NCBI RefSeq assembly: GCF_019704555.1
Contig: NZ_AP024745.1
Span: forward strand, 6,394,501 to 6,458,500
Source: Actinoplanes sp. L3-i22
GTDB lineage: Bacteria; Actinomycetota; Actinomycetes; Mycobacteriales; Micromonosporaceae
Length of the DNA: 64,000 nucleotides
Direction of reading: 5' to 3'
Below, piece by piece: positions 39,569 through 48,005 of the stretch. Made by a program: the position numbers and the translations under genes. The notes under the pieces were generated by a model. That model made no database searches and was not told the DNA's origin. It saw nothing but the letters and a program-made list of their open reading frames with translations. How positions within the stretch are numbered: the stretch's first letter is position 1; every line of letters starts with the position of its first letter.

Positions 39569-40468
39569 GTGAGCCGGGTAATGGTGGTGGGGGCGGGGGC
39601 GATCGGCCTGACGGTCGCGCACGAGCTGGCGGTCGCCGGTCATCGGGTGCGGATCGTCGCGGACCGGGCGGCGCGGGACAGCGTCTCGGCGGTCGCGGCC
39701 GCGATCTGGTTCCCGCACGACGTGGCCGTCGACGACGGCGTCCTGGAGTCGGCGCGGGTCACCTACCGGCGGCTCGAGAGCCTGGCCGAGGATCCGGCGA
39801 GCGGTGTGGTGATGCGGTCCGGCCTGGTCCGGATCCGGCACGCCGACCCGGACCTGGCCTGGACCACCGCGATCCCCCGCAGTGAACGTGTCCCGGACGG
39901 GGTGCGCTGCGTCCTGCCGGTCGTCGAGACCGGCCGCTACCTGGAGTGGCTCGGCGCCCGGGTCGCGGCACTGGGCGTCGCCACCACCCGGGCCGAACTT
40001 GACGACCTCGCGGACCAATCGGACGACCTGATCGTCGTGGCGGCCGGGCTCAGGTCCGGGGCGCTGCTCGGCGGGGACGACGAGGTCTACCCGATCCGCG
40101 GGCAGGTCGTCCGGCTGGCGAACCCCGGCCTGACCGAGTGGATCCTCGACAACGACCACCCGGACGGGCTGACCTACGTCGTGCCCCGGGCCGGCGACGT
40201 GGTCTGCGGCGGGACCGGGCAGGCCGGCGACTGGAACGAGCAGGTCGACCCGGCGACCGAGGCGGCCATCCTGGAACGGGCGCGCGGACTCGTCCCGGCC
40301 CTGGCCGGGCAGCCGGTGCTGTCCCGCGCGGTCGGGTTGCGCCCGGCCCGGTCGCAACGGCGGCTGGAGCGGATCGGGCGGGTGGTCGCCTGCTACGGGC
40401 ACGGTGGCTCCGGCTTCACCCTGTCCTGGGGCGACGCGGCCCGCGTGGTGGAGCTCTGCGCCCGATGA
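39569..40468 (+). CDS. D-amino-acid oxidase-like flavoenzyme
   Basis: 299 residues from a GTG at 39569. The FAD site VMVVGAGAIGLTVAHELA is at residues 4-21. DAAO signatures are SAVAAAIWFPHD near residue 40, YVVPRAGDVVCGGT, the substrate arginine in GLRPARSQRRLE, and GHGGSGFTLSWGDA at the C-terminus. It oxidises D-amino acids, or a related amine such as glycine, to imino acid plus H2O2. It is slightly shorter than yeast or mammalian DAAO. The stop overlaps the start of the VIT-family gene (ATGA). Confidence 0.88.
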   Translation: MSRVMVVGAGAIGLTVAHELAVAGHRVRIVADRAARDSVSAVAAAIWFPHDVAVDDGVLESARVTYRRLESLAEDPASGVVMRSGLVRIRHADPDLAWTTAIPRSERVPDGVRCVLPVVETGRYLEWLGARVAALGVATTRAELDDLADQSDDLIVVAAGLRSGALLGGDDEVYPIRGQVVRLANPGLTEWILDNDHPDGLTYVVPRAGDVVCGGTGQAGDWNEQVDPATEAAILERARGLVPALAGQPVLSRAVGLRPARSQRRLERIGRVVACYGHGGSGFTLSWGDAARVVELCAR

Positions 40469-41169
40469 CGCGGGCGGTGACGCATCCCGGGGAGCCGCAC
40501 GACGAGTCCGCGGCCGGGCGGCTCAACTGGCTGCGGGCCGGCGTGCTCGGCGCCAACGACGGCATCGTGTCGACCGCCGGGCTGGTCGTCGGCGTGGCCG
40601 GCGCGACTACGTCGACCGGGCCGATCCTGACCGCCGGCCTGGCCGGGCTGGTGGCCGGCGCGGTCTCGATGGCGCTCGGCGAGTACGTCTCGGTCAGCAG
40701 CCAGCGCGACACCGAGCGGGCGCTGCTGGAGAAGGAGCGCCGGGAGCTGGCCGACTTCCCGGAGGAGGAGTTCGAGGAGCTGGCCGTGCTCTACGAGGCG
40801 AAGGGCCTGACCCCGGCGACCGCCCGGCAGGTGGCCCTGGAGCTGACCGCCAACGACGCGTTCGCCGCGCACGCCGACGTCGAGCTGCACCTGGCCCCGG
40901 ACGAGCTGGCCAACCCGTGGCACGCCGCGCTGGCGTCGGCGATCGCGTTCACCACCGGGTCGCTGCTGCCGCTGGCGGCGATCCTGCTGCCGCCGCCGCA
41001 CGTCCGGGTCGTCGTCACGTTCCTGGTGGTGATCGCCGCGCTGGCCGCCACCGGCTACCTGAGCGCCCGGCTCGGCGGCGCCCGGCCGGTCCGCGCGGTG
41101 CTGCGCCTGGTGCTCGGCGGGGCGCTGGCGATGGCGGTGACGTTCAGCGTCGGCGCGCTGGTCGGCTGA
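40465..41169 (+). CDS. VIT1/CCC1-family metal transporter
   Basis: 234 residues from an ATG overlapping the previous stop (ATGA). The signature LGANDGIVSTAGLVVGVAGA is at residues 31-50, with the second helix in LAGAVSMALGEYVSVSSQRD. The cytoplasmic metal-binding domain is acidic (EKERRELADFPEEEFEELA). Three further helices follow. The family exports Fe2+ or Mn2+ or takes them into compartments. Coupling to an H2O2-making oxidase may limit Fenton chemistry (inference). Confidence 0.9.
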   Translation: MTRAVTHPGEPHDESAAGRLNWLRAGVLGANDGIVSTAGLVVGVAGATTSTGPILTAGLAGLVAGAVSMALGEYVSVSSQRDTERALLEKERRELADFPEEEFEELAVLYEAKGLTPATARQVALELTANDAFAAHADVELHLAPDELANPWHAALASAIAFTTGSLLPLAAILLPPPHVRVVVTFLVVIAALAATGYLSARLGGARPVRAVLRLVLGGALAMAVTFSVGALVG

Positions 41170-41206
41170 CGGCCCGGTGCCCATGGCGCGTTCGTAGGAT
41201 GACGCC

Positions 41207-41815
41207 GTGCCACGTACCAGGACCGGGAGCTATCCCACCGGCCGCCGCCGCCGCGAGCGCATCGTCGAGGCGGCCGTCGCCCAGTTCGCCGAGCGCGGCT
41301 ACCACCGCACCTCGCTCGCCCAGATCGCCGCGGCCGCCGAGATCACCGAGGGCGGCCTGCTGCACCACTTCCCGTCGAAGCGGCACCTGCTGCTGGCGGT
41401 CGCCGAGCACCGGATCGAGGCGACGGCGACCTGGTGGGACGAGCTCGGCCCGGCGCCGTCGCTCGCCGACGTGCTCGCGCACCGGGCCCGGACGATGGCC
41501 CGGTTCCTCGACCAGCCGGGGTTGATCCAGCTGAACGTCCTGGCCGCCGCGGAGGCCGCGGACCCGTCGAGCCCGGCGCACGCGGCGCTGGCCGATCGCT
41601 ACCGGGCCGCGGTCGACGGGCTCGCCGCGATCCTCGAACGCTGCACCGACCGGGCGAGCCTGCCGGCCGGGACCGACTGCACCGCGCTGGCCCGCGAGTT
41701 CGTCGCGGTCAGCGACGGCCTGCAGCTGCAGTGGGTGCTCTCCGACGGCGCGATCGACCTGGTCGCGGGCATCCAGGAGCACAGCCGCCGCTTCCTGCCG
41801 CCGGCCCCGACTTGA
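41207..41815 (+). CDS. TetR-family regulator
   Basis: 202 residues from a GTG at 41207, 37 bases after the VIT gene on the same strand. The HTH (IVEAAVAQFAERGYHRTSLA, then EITEGGLLHHFPSKRHLLLAV) covers about residues 19-65. The C-terminal ligand domain is typical (AHRARTMARFLDQPGLIQLN). It could regulate the DAAO-VIT pair, but no clear operator was found next to it. Confidence 0.88.
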   Translation: MPRTRTGSYPTGRRRRERIVEAAVAQFAERGYHRTSLAQIAAAAEITEGGLLHHFPSKRHLLLAVAEHRIEATATWWDELGPAPSLADVLAHRARTMARFLDQPGLIQLNVLAAAEAADPSSPAHAALADRYRAAVDGLAAILERCTDRASLPAGTDCTALAREFVAVSDGLQLQWVLSDGAIDLVAGIQEHSRRFLPPAPT

Positions 41816-41842
41816 GATCAAAATCCGATTGCCCGGGTACGG

Positions 41843-42292
41843 CTACCGGTACGGCCGGCCGGGGATGGCGGCGGTCACCGTCGTGCCGTCCGGGCCGGTC
41901 TCGATGGACAGCTCGGCGGTCAGGTGCCGGCAGATCCACAGGCCGCGCCCGCCGTCACCGGCGGTCGGGCTGGGCCGGACGTGCCCGGCCGAGCCGCCGA
42001 CGATGCCCGGGCCGTCGTCACTGACCTGGCAGAACAGCGCGTCGTCGCGCTGCCAGAGGCGGATCCGGCCGCCCCCGCCGCCGTGCCGCACGGCGTTGGT
42101 GGCCAGCTCGCTCGCCACGATCAGCAGGTGGTCGATCTGGTCCTCGTCGGCGCCGAGCCGGTCGGCGTGGGCGCCCAGGGTCTCGCGCAGCTCGTACAGA
42201 CCGTCGCCGGTGAAGGGCTGGTCGACCTCGAACACCGGGAGCGCCGGGCCGGCCGGGCCGTACGGGGGCGGCTCCGGACTGGTCACGGACAC
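41843..42292 (-). CDS. RsbW-like HATPase (anti-sigma-type kinase)
   Basis: 149 residues from a GTG that overlaps the MEDS gene by 10 bases. The GHKL fold is complete: N-box ELATNAVRHGG, G1 box SDDGPGIVG and G2 box GGRGLWICRHL. Such proteins bind sigma factors or anti-anti-sigma factors and phosphorylate a serine on the latter. Coupled to the MEDS-STAS protein upstream, it likely forms a partner-switch pair. Its target sigma factor is not adjacent. Confidence 0.88.
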   Translation of the reverse strand: MSVTSPEPPPYGPAGPALPVFEVDQPFTGDGLYELRETLGAHADRLGADEDQIDHLLIVASELATNAVRHGGGGGRIRLWQRDDALFCQVSDDGPGIVGGSAGHVRPSPTAGDGGRGLWICRHLTAELSIETGPDGTTVTAAIPGRPYR

Positions 42293-43161
42293 AGGCGTAC
42301 CCGAAGCCGGGGCGCTTCAGTCCCGCCGATCGCGTCCAGCACCGTGGCGACCCGCCGGCGACAGGTCACCGTCATCCGCCGGGAGGCCGGCAGCCGGACC
42401 GCGGCGGCGACGATCACGGTGGCGCAGGCGCCGTCCAGGTAGTCCAGGCCGGCCAGGTTGACGTGCGGGTTCCGGTCCAGCCGCAGCGACTCGGCCAGGG
42501 CCTGTTCCAGGATGTCGCGGTGCTGGTAGTCGATCTGACCGGCCAGCCGGATCCCGGGCGGACTGTACTGCCGGCAGACCCGCAGCAGCGCGTGCTCGAA
42601 GTACACCTGCGCGGCGACCGTCTTCGGGTGCGCCTTCGCGGCGAACGCCAGGGTGACCGCGTCGAACCGGTCCCGGTCGTACTGACAGATCAGGCAGAGC
42701 CGGCCGTCGGCGAACAGCTCGGCGACCCCGGTCTCGAACGCGATCAGCTCCTCGGCCGCCGCCATCGGCCGGGTCGCCCAGGCCATGTCCGCGGTCACCC
42801 GCAGCCCCGGGTAGCCCTCCCGGGTCGCGGTGTCCAGCTCGGCGGCCAGCACGTCGACCATCGCCCCGGCGCTGTCCGCGTCCTCGCCGAGCAGCGCGCC
42901 GGTCATCGGGGCCAGGCGCAACTGGCCCCGGCGCAGCGCCGCGCCCAGCCGCACCGACCGGGTGGTCAGCTGCCCGGCCAGGCGTTCCGGGGTGATCGCG
43001 TCGGTCCAGCAGACCACCTTGCACCCGGCCCGGAGGCCGTCCCGCACGAACGCCGCGATCAGGTCCAGCCGTTCCTCACCGTCGGTGAACGTCAGGCACG
43101 CATGATCACCCGCGTCGACCGTGTCCGTGGTGACGGCGTTGGTGATGACAGCATCCGACAT
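42283..43161 (-). CDS. MEDS-domain sensor with C-terminal STAS-like domain
   Basis: 292 residues from the ATG at 43161. The MEDS domain is in residues 15-200 (GDHACLTFTDGEERLDLIAAF, AELFADGRLCLICQYDRDRF). The tail (DRNPHVNLAGLDYLDGACAT) has the shape of a STAS anti-anti-sigma domain, but the position of the phosphorylatable serine is taken by LDGAC. MEDS proteins are thought to sense small ligands through a conserved HxC region. The gene shares 10 bases with the HATPase gene. Confidence 0.85.
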   Translation of the reverse strand: MSDAVITNAVTTDTVDAGDHACLTFTDGEERLDLIAAFVRDGLRAGCKVVCWTDAITPERLAGQLTTRSVRLGAALRRGQLRLAPMTGALLGEDADSAGAMVDVLAAELDTATREGYPGLRVTADMAWATRPMAAAEELIAFETGVAELFADGRLCLICQYDRDRFDAVTLAFAAKAHPKTVAAQVYFEHALLRVCRQYSPPGIRLAGQIDYQHRDILEQALAESLRLDRNPHVNLAGLDYLDGACATVIVAAAVRLPASRRMTVTCRRRVATVLDAIGGTEAPRLRVRLCP

Positions 43162-43254
43162 GGATCCCCGCTCGCGACGTGTTCGAAGGCGACATCAGGG
43201 TAGAGGACGACGAACGGTCCTTCTCGGGGTGGAGAAGGACCGTGGACGATCGTG

Positions 43255-43572
43255 TCAGGCACCGGCCTGCTGCTGGCGCTGATGGCTCTCGTTCTGCCGG
43301 AGGGCCTCGGCCAGCTGGTCCTCCAGGATGATGATCCGGACGGCGGCCTCCAGAGCGGTGCCCTGGTCGACCATCTCCCGGGCCCGCGCCGCCAGCCGCA
43401 GCTGGTAGCGGGAGTACCGGCGGTGGCCGCCGGCCGATCGGAAGGGGGTGAACAGTTTCGCCTCGTCGAGCCGCCGCAGGAAGTCCGGCGAACCACCGAT
43501 GATCTCCGCGGCGCGGCCCATCGTGTAGGCGGGGTAGTCGTCGTCACCGAACATGTCGTCGGGTTGGGCCAT
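43255..43572 (-). CDS. MerR-like HTH regulator
   Basis: 105 residues from the ATG at 43572 with GGAG about 11 bases upstream. The HTH is in PAYTMGRAAEIIGGSPDFLR, and the wing in TPFRSAGGHRRYSRYQLRLA, as in MerR-family activators. The C-terminal helix GTALEAAVRIIILEDQLAEA is for dimerisation, and there is no ligand domain. A family of this shape recurs in actinomycetes, often near cold-shock genes. A stable hairpin and a long non-coding leader precede it. Confidence 0.85.
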   Translation of the reverse strand: MAQPDDMFGDDDYPAYTMGRAAEIIGGSPDFLRRLDEAKLFTPFRSAGGHRRYSRYQLRLAARAREMVDQGTALEAAVRIIILEDQLAEALRQNESHQRQQQAGA

Positions 43573-43593
43573 ATACGCATCACTCCATGACGA

Positions 43594-43621
43594 GGGCCCC
43601 GGCGCGGAAGCGCCGGGGCCC
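43594..43621. promoter_or_regulatory. Stable hairpin in the leader of the merR-like gene
   Basis: GGGCCCCGGCGC pairs perfectly with GCGCCGGGGCCC around a GGAA loop (12-base arms). It lies 22 bases before the ATG on the gene's own transcript and just before the ribosome site. It could be an attenuator, an RNA-stabilising leader, or a terminator for something upstream. Confidence 0.65.
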
Positions 43622-44254
43622 AGGGTTACGGGATAAAAACACCATCTGCCGACGGGTTCGTCGGTTTGACGTATCCGCATCTGTCGCCGAGGGCGACATG
43701 ACGACGCGGGGATCGCGTAAGCGTGACCGGAGACCACCTTTCGTTCGATGGAAACTGCGGTGTCCGCCCAGGATCGGAACTGACTCCTGAGAGCGGGCGA
43801 TCCAACGGTGTTCAGCCCTCCCTTTCCTCTGCTTCCAAAACCTCTGTGGCACTTGATCTGTTGCCCGCCGGTGCCGGAACCCCACGCCAACCTCATGGCC
43901 CCGTGCACGTGCGACGGCCCTACCTGCCCTGACCTGGAATGACGTCAAGGTCTTGTCGTGCTGATGCTGCGGGCGGTGACATCCGTGTCCACCGCGGTGC
44001 CGAGCGAGCCACGAAACCTTCCGGGCCCTGCGTAACGCTCGGTCTTCGTCTGCGTGTTCCGCGAACTGCTCTGTCAACACCAGGAACACTAGCCGCTCCT
44101 GGTGACAAAGTCTAGTCCGTACGTCAGAGGTTTTCTCGGCGTGGCGTCGAACTGTCCGGCCCGTCGGTCCCGGCGGCGGCGAATTGATTGACGATCATCG
44201 CTGATTTCGCCGATGTTCTTGACGGGCTGGGCGGGGGCGGGCAACGTTCGGCGG
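43622..44254. other. Non-coding region upstream of the merR-like gene
   Basis: 633 bases with no convincing gene on either strand: one frame is open on the minus strand, but its translation is rich in Arg/His/Gly and not protein-like. Inverted repeats are seen: ACCAGGA and TCCTGGT at 44081-44105 and GTGTTCC with GGAACAC at about 44057-44092, read on the minus strand. TTGACA is near 44072 on the minus strand. It may be a long 5' leader of the merR-like gene or hold a small RNA. Confidence 0.4.
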
Positions 44255-45274
44255 GTGACGATCTCACGCCGTACCTTCATGGTTGTGGCTGGTGCCGGAG
44301 TCGCGGCCGCGACCGCGACGCCCGCCCTGGCCGGCGGGCGCTCGGTGGTCCGGCCGTGCGCGCTCCGGCCCGGTGACCGGGTCCGGGTGGTCGCGCCGGC
44401 CGGGGTGCCCGACACGCGGCTGGCCCGTGGCATCCAGATCCTGGAAAGCTTCGGGCTGGTGGTGGAGACCGGCGCGCACCTCTACGACCGGTTCGGCTAC
44501 CTGGCCGGCACCGACGCGGACCGGCTCGCCGACCTCAACGCGGCCTTCCGCGACCCCGGCATCCGCGGCGTCTTCGCCGCCCGGGGCGGCTACGGCACCC
44601 AGCGGATCATCGACGGGCTGGACCTGGCCGCGGTGCGCCGGGATCCGCGGGTCTTCGTCGGGTTCAGCGACCTGACCGTGCTCAGCGGGCGGCTGTGGAC
44701 CGCGGCCGGCCTGGTCAGCTTCTACGGGCCGATGGTGAACTGGACCGACTCGCGGACCGGGCCGGCCGAGATCGAGTCGCTGCGCCGGGCCGTGATGACC
44801 GCCGAGCCGATCGTGCTGACCAGCGACCCGGCCGAGCCGAGCGCCGCGGTGTCGGTGCCCGGGACCGCGACCGGGACGCTGCTCGGCGGGAACCTGACCA
44901 TGCTGCAGGCCAGCGTGCACACCCCGGACCTGCCGGATCTGCGCGGGGCGATCCTGGTGTTCGAGGACACCGACGAGGGGCCGTACAGCTACGACCGGAT
45001 GCTGACCCACCTGATCCGCTCCGGGGCGCTGCGGCGGATCGCCGGGGTGGCGGTCGGCCAGTTCACCAACGCGACCGGGTCGGCCGGCCAGTGGACCGCC
45101 GCCCAGGCGGTGCAGGACCGCCTGGGCGGCCTGGGCGTCCCGGTGCTCGGCGGGCTGCGGATCGGACACGGCAACGGGCAGCTGACCGTGCCGCTCGGCA
45201 GCCGCGCGACCATCGACACCGCGGCCGGGACGCTCACCGTGCAGGCCGGGGTCCGGGCTACGCCGGAATACTGA
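44255..45274 (+). CDS. Exported S66-family LD-carboxypeptidase
   Basis: 339 residues from a GTG at 44255. The N-terminus ISRRTFMVVAGAGVAAATAT is a twin-arginine signal, so it is exported folded. S66 features are VVAPAGVPDTRLARGIQIL, AARGGYGTQRIIDGLD, the nucleophile serine in VGFSDLTVL, the glutamate in LVFEDTDEGPYSYDRM and the histidine in RIGHGNGQLTVPLG. It trims murein tetrapeptides by removing the terminal D-Ala, or cleaves similar L,D or amide bonds. Its end overlaps the convergent SDR gene by 17 bases. Confidence 0.9.
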   Translation: MTISRRTFMVVAGAGVAAATATPALAGGRSVVRPCALRPGDRVRVVAPAGVPDTRLARGIQILESFGLVVETGAHLYDRFGYLAGTDADRLADLNAAFRDPGIRGVFAARGGYGTQRIIDGLDLAAVRRDPRVFVGFSDLTVLSGRLWTAAGLVSFYGPMVNWTDSRTGPAEIESLRRAVMTAEPIVLTSDPAEPSAAVSVPGTATGTLLGGNLTMLQASVHTPDLPDLRGAILVFEDTDEGPYSYDRMLTHLIRSGALRRIAGVAVGQFTNATGSAGQWTAAQAVQDRLGGLGVPVLGGLRIGHGNGQLTVPLGSRATIDTAAGTLTVQAGVRATPEY

Positions 45275-45956
45275 CCAGCTCGCCGCCGTCCAGCCGGTAG
45301 GCGGCGGCCAGCTCGGCGGCGGGCAGCGTCGCCAGGGCGAGGACGGCCGCGCCGATCGCCGCCGGGTCCGGTACGCCGGCCAGCCGGGCCCGGAACTCGG
45401 CCGCGGTGATGCCGGAGCTCGCCGCGTACGCCTCGATCCCGGTCTCCCCGACGGTCGTGCCCGGGGTCATGCCCGGCAGCAGGGTCGTCGCCACCAGCCC
45501 CTGCGCGGCCGCGTACGCCGTGGTCAGCCGCACCGTCGCCTTCGCCCCGGCATAGCTGCCGCTGAGCGGGGACCCGCGCAGCTCGGCGGCGCTGCCGAAG
45601 ACGATCGCCCGGGCGTCCGGACCGAGCGGCAGGCGCAGCGCCTCGCGCAGCCAGGTGAACGCGATCCGCACATCCGCGTGCAGGTTCACCGAGAAGCTTT
45701 CCCAGGTGTGCTCGGTGAGCGGGCGCATCACCGGCGGCGCGCCCGCGGTGATCACCAGCAGGTCGGGCCGGACCCCGGCGAGCACCTTCGCGGCGAAGGT
45801 CTCGTCGGTGGCGTCGCCCTGCTCGCCCTCGCCGGTCAGGTGCCGGGCGACGACGGTCACCCGGGCGCCGGCGTCCCGGGCCGCCCGGGTGACGCCGAGT
45901 CCGAGGCCACGCGTGCCGCCGACCACCACCATCGTCTTTCCTGCCAGTGTCGTCAT
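45258..45956 (-). CDS. Short-chain dehydrogenase/reductase
   Basis: 232 residues from the ATG at 45956, with GGAGG upstream. The cofactor loop VVGGTRGLGLGV is at residues 11-22. The catalytic YxxxK is in GSYAGAKATVRLT, with the serine in FGSAAEL. There is no N-terminal signal. It follows the ECF sigma-factor gene by 25 bases on the same strand, so it is probably co-transcribed with it and may be part of its regulon. Confidence 0.88.
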   Translation of the reverse strand: MTTLAGKTMVVVGGTRGLGLGVTRAARDAGARVTVVARHLTGEGEQGDATDETFAAKVLAGVRPDLLVITAGAPPVMRPLTEHTWESFSVNLHADVRIAFTWLREALRLPLGPDARAIVFGSAAELRGSPLSGSYAGAKATVRLTTAYAAAQGLVATTLLPGMTPGTTVGETGIEAYAASSGITAAEFRARLAGVPDPAAIGAAVLALATLPAAELAAAYRLDGGELVSIPA

Positions 45957-45981
45957 CGCAATCCTCCACAGCTGTCGGTTG

Positions 45982-46929
45982 TCAGCTGTGCAGATCCGGC
46001 TGGTCCGCCGGACTCACCGGCAGGCCGAACATTCCGAACAACTCCGGCTGCAGGAAGATGTGGATCCGCCGGATGCCGCCGGCCGCCGGCTCCAGGACCT
46101 GCACCGCGTGCGGGACGAGAGCGCCGGTGTACAGGCCGAGGGTGGGCAGGCCGTTGGCGAGCCGGGGCGGCACCCGGACCGTGAAGCGGCCGGGCTCGCT
46201 CAGCACGTGGGCGGCGAGGAAGCCGAGCACCGGCGCGCGGCCGGCGAACCAGGTGGCGTGCGGGGGCATCTCCAGGGTGACGTCCTCGCGGAGGACCGTG
46301 GCCAGGGCGGCGACGTCGGCACGGGACCAGGCTTCGACGTACCGTCGCAATCGGGTTTTGATCTCGGGGTTGTCCTGCTCGGTGATCTCGTGCGGGTCGA
46401 GGTCGGCGCGGGACAGCCGGTCCCGGGCCCGCAGCAGGGCGCTGTTGACCGCGATCGTGGTGGTGCCCAGCGCGGTGGCCACCTCGTCGGCCGGCATGTC
46501 GGCGACGTCGCGCAGGATCAGCACGGCCCGCTGCCGCGGCGGCAGGTGCTGCAGGGCGGCGATGAACGCCAGCCGGACGCTCTCCCGCACGCCGGCCACC
46601 TCGGCCGGATCGAGCGGCAGCGGACCCACCCAGAGCGTCTCGGCCGGGGCCGGGCGGGCCCGCGGCCGCCAGTCCGGCTCGGCGTCGCCCAGGCCGGCCG
46701 GCAGGGTCCGGCGCCCGCGCTGCTCCAGCAGGCGCAGGCAGGCGTTCGTGGCGATCTGGTGCAGCCAGGTCCGCACCGAGGAGCGCCCCTGGAAGCGCTC
46801 GAAGCCGCGCCACGCGCGCAGGAACGTCTCCTGGACCGCGTCCTCGGCATCCGCCGCCGAGCCGAGCATCCGGTAGCAGTGCGCGAGGATCTCACGCCGC
46901 AGCGGCCCGGCCGCCTCCTCGAATTCCAC
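45982..46929 (-). CDS. ECF sigma factor with C-terminal SnoaL-like domain
   Basis: 315 residues from a GTG. Region 2 has LAHCYRMLGSAADAEDAVQE, region 4 has HLPPRQRAVLILRDVADMPA and LGTTTIAVNSALLRARDRL. From about residue 190 a SnoaL/NTF2-like domain follows (LRRYVEAWSRADVAALATVL, MPPHATWFAGRAPV). In such ECF groups (SigG/SigJ type) the extra domain controls the factor directly, replacing an anti-sigma factor; the ligand is not known. The downstream SDR gene is 25 bases away. Confidence 0.9.
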   Translation of the reverse strand: MEFEEAAGPLRREILAHCYRMLGSAADAEDAVQETFLRAWRGFERFQGRSSVRTWLHQIATNACLRLLEQRGRRTLPAGLGDAEPDWRPRARPAPAETLWVGPLPLDPAEVAGVRESVRLAFIAALQHLPPRQRAVLILRDVADMPADEVATALGTTTIAVNSALLRARDRLSRADLDPHEITEQDNPEIKTRLRRYVEAWSRADVAALATVLREDVTLEMPPHATWFAGRAPVLGFLAAHVLSEPGRFTVRVPPRLANGLPTLGLYTGALVPHAVQVLEPAAGGIRRIHIFLQPELFGMFGLPVSPADQPDLHS

Positions 46930-46989
46930 CGCATCGCCCCCTTCGCCGGTGTGGATCCGCGCGCCCGCCGGAACTCACCGGGCGGGCGA

Positions 46990-47823
46990 TTATTCGGTGA
47001 ACTCGGCGCTGGAGACGACCCGGTCGAAGCGGCACTCGGCCAGGTCGGCCCGGGCGATCATGAAGCGGGCGTTGACGTACTCGTGCATCGGGTCGGGCAG
47101 GCCGAACTGGGCCAGCGGGCGCCAGTCCCGCAGCACCTCGGCCTCCCGGTCGTCGCCGGCCGACTCACCGTAGAGCTCGGCGGCCACCGTCGACTCCGCC
47201 GAGTACTGCGCCTCGAAGCCGTGCCCGCCAATGATCATCGTCTCCCGGTCCGGCCAGCTCACCTCGGTCCACTGCCGCTCGGCGAGCGCGCCCAGCTCAC
47301 TCCAGTGCGGGACCCGCCGCTGGAAGTCCTCGTCCTCGTCCAGCTCGTCGGGCACGCTCAGCCGGACCGACGGAAAAAGATCATTCCTTGGGTACGCGGT
47401 CACGACCGCCGCCCCGTCGTCCCCCAGCGGCACCGGCGTCTCCCCCGCACCGTCGGGCACGTGCAGCACCCGCATGTTGTCCCGCTCCGCGTGGCCGTCG
47501 CCCACCGCCCAGAACGTCCGCTCGTAGTCCAGGAAGAACAGCAACGTGCCGGACTCGGGGACGACCACGTCGACGCCGTCGCGGGGCACCGCCGCGCAGT
47601 GGATCGCGGCGACGAACGGCAGCGCCCGCCCGTCCCGGCTCACCGGCCAGGGCAGCTCCGGCGGCAGCGCGGGCAGCCCGCCGATCCGGCCGGCGACCGG
47701 CCCGGACCCGGCTCGCGCGTCCAGTTGCACGCAGACCCGCGCGACGCCGAGCCAGGCCGCCACCTCGTCCGCCGGGATGCCGGACGCCGCCGCGGCGTCC
47801 CGGAAAGCCCCGATGCCCGTCAT
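46990..47823 (-). CDS. YwqG/DUF1963-like protein
   Basis: 277 residues from the ATG at 47823, with GAGG upstream; an ATG at 47862 lacks a site. The DUF1963 pattern is visible: SRIGGLPALPPELPWP-like GRIGGLPALPPELPWP at about residue 42, then LPFVAAIHCAAV, TLLFFLDYERTFW and the C-terminal LLAQFG-type LAQFGLPDPMHEY. Family function is unknown. It is upstream of the ECF gene on the same strand with a 60-base gap. Confidence 0.75.
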   Translation of the reverse strand: MTGIGAFRDAAAASGIPADEVAAWLGVARVCVQLDARAGSGPVAGRIGGLPALPPELPWPVSRDGRALPFVAAIHCAAVPRDGVDVVVPESGTLLFFLDYERTFWAVGDGHAERDNMRVLHVPDGAGETPVPLGDDGAAVVTAYPRNDLFPSVRLSVPDELDEDEDFQRRVPHWSELGALAERQWTEVSWPDRETMIIGGHGFEAQYSAESTVAAELYGESAGDDREAEVLRDWRPLAQFGLPDPMHEYVNARFMIARADLAECRFDRVVSSAEFTE

Positions 47824-47963
47824 GGTGAACCTCGATCCGATCGCCGGAATACCGTCGCCCATGATCACGTACCGGCGCCACCGGTTGGTTCGAACAGGTG
47901 ACCGCTCCGTTACCTGATGAACTTTCTCCACACCGGATCGACCCGGTGGCACCGGACCCGTAG

Positions 47964-47987
47964 CCTGACGAATCGGAAAACGTCAGG
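47964..47987. promoter_or_regulatory. Inverted repeat upstream of the STAS gene
   Basis: CCTGACG and CGTCAGG, perfect 7-base arms around a 10-base A-rich centre, ending 18 bases before the ATG of the STAS gene. A candidate operator. Confidence 0.4.
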
Positions 47988-48005
47988 TGACGAAAGGTTT
48001 GACGG

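Noticed and set aside
43580..44089. Open frame of 169 codons across the leader of the merR-like gene
   Set aside because: Composition is biased to Arg, His and Gly with no family features, and the region has structured repeats; treated as non-coding.
43622..44254. tRNA, tmRNA, RNase P RNA or 6C RNA in the long gap
   Set aside because: No cloverleaf, conserved RNase P core or C-rich double-loop pattern could be recognised.
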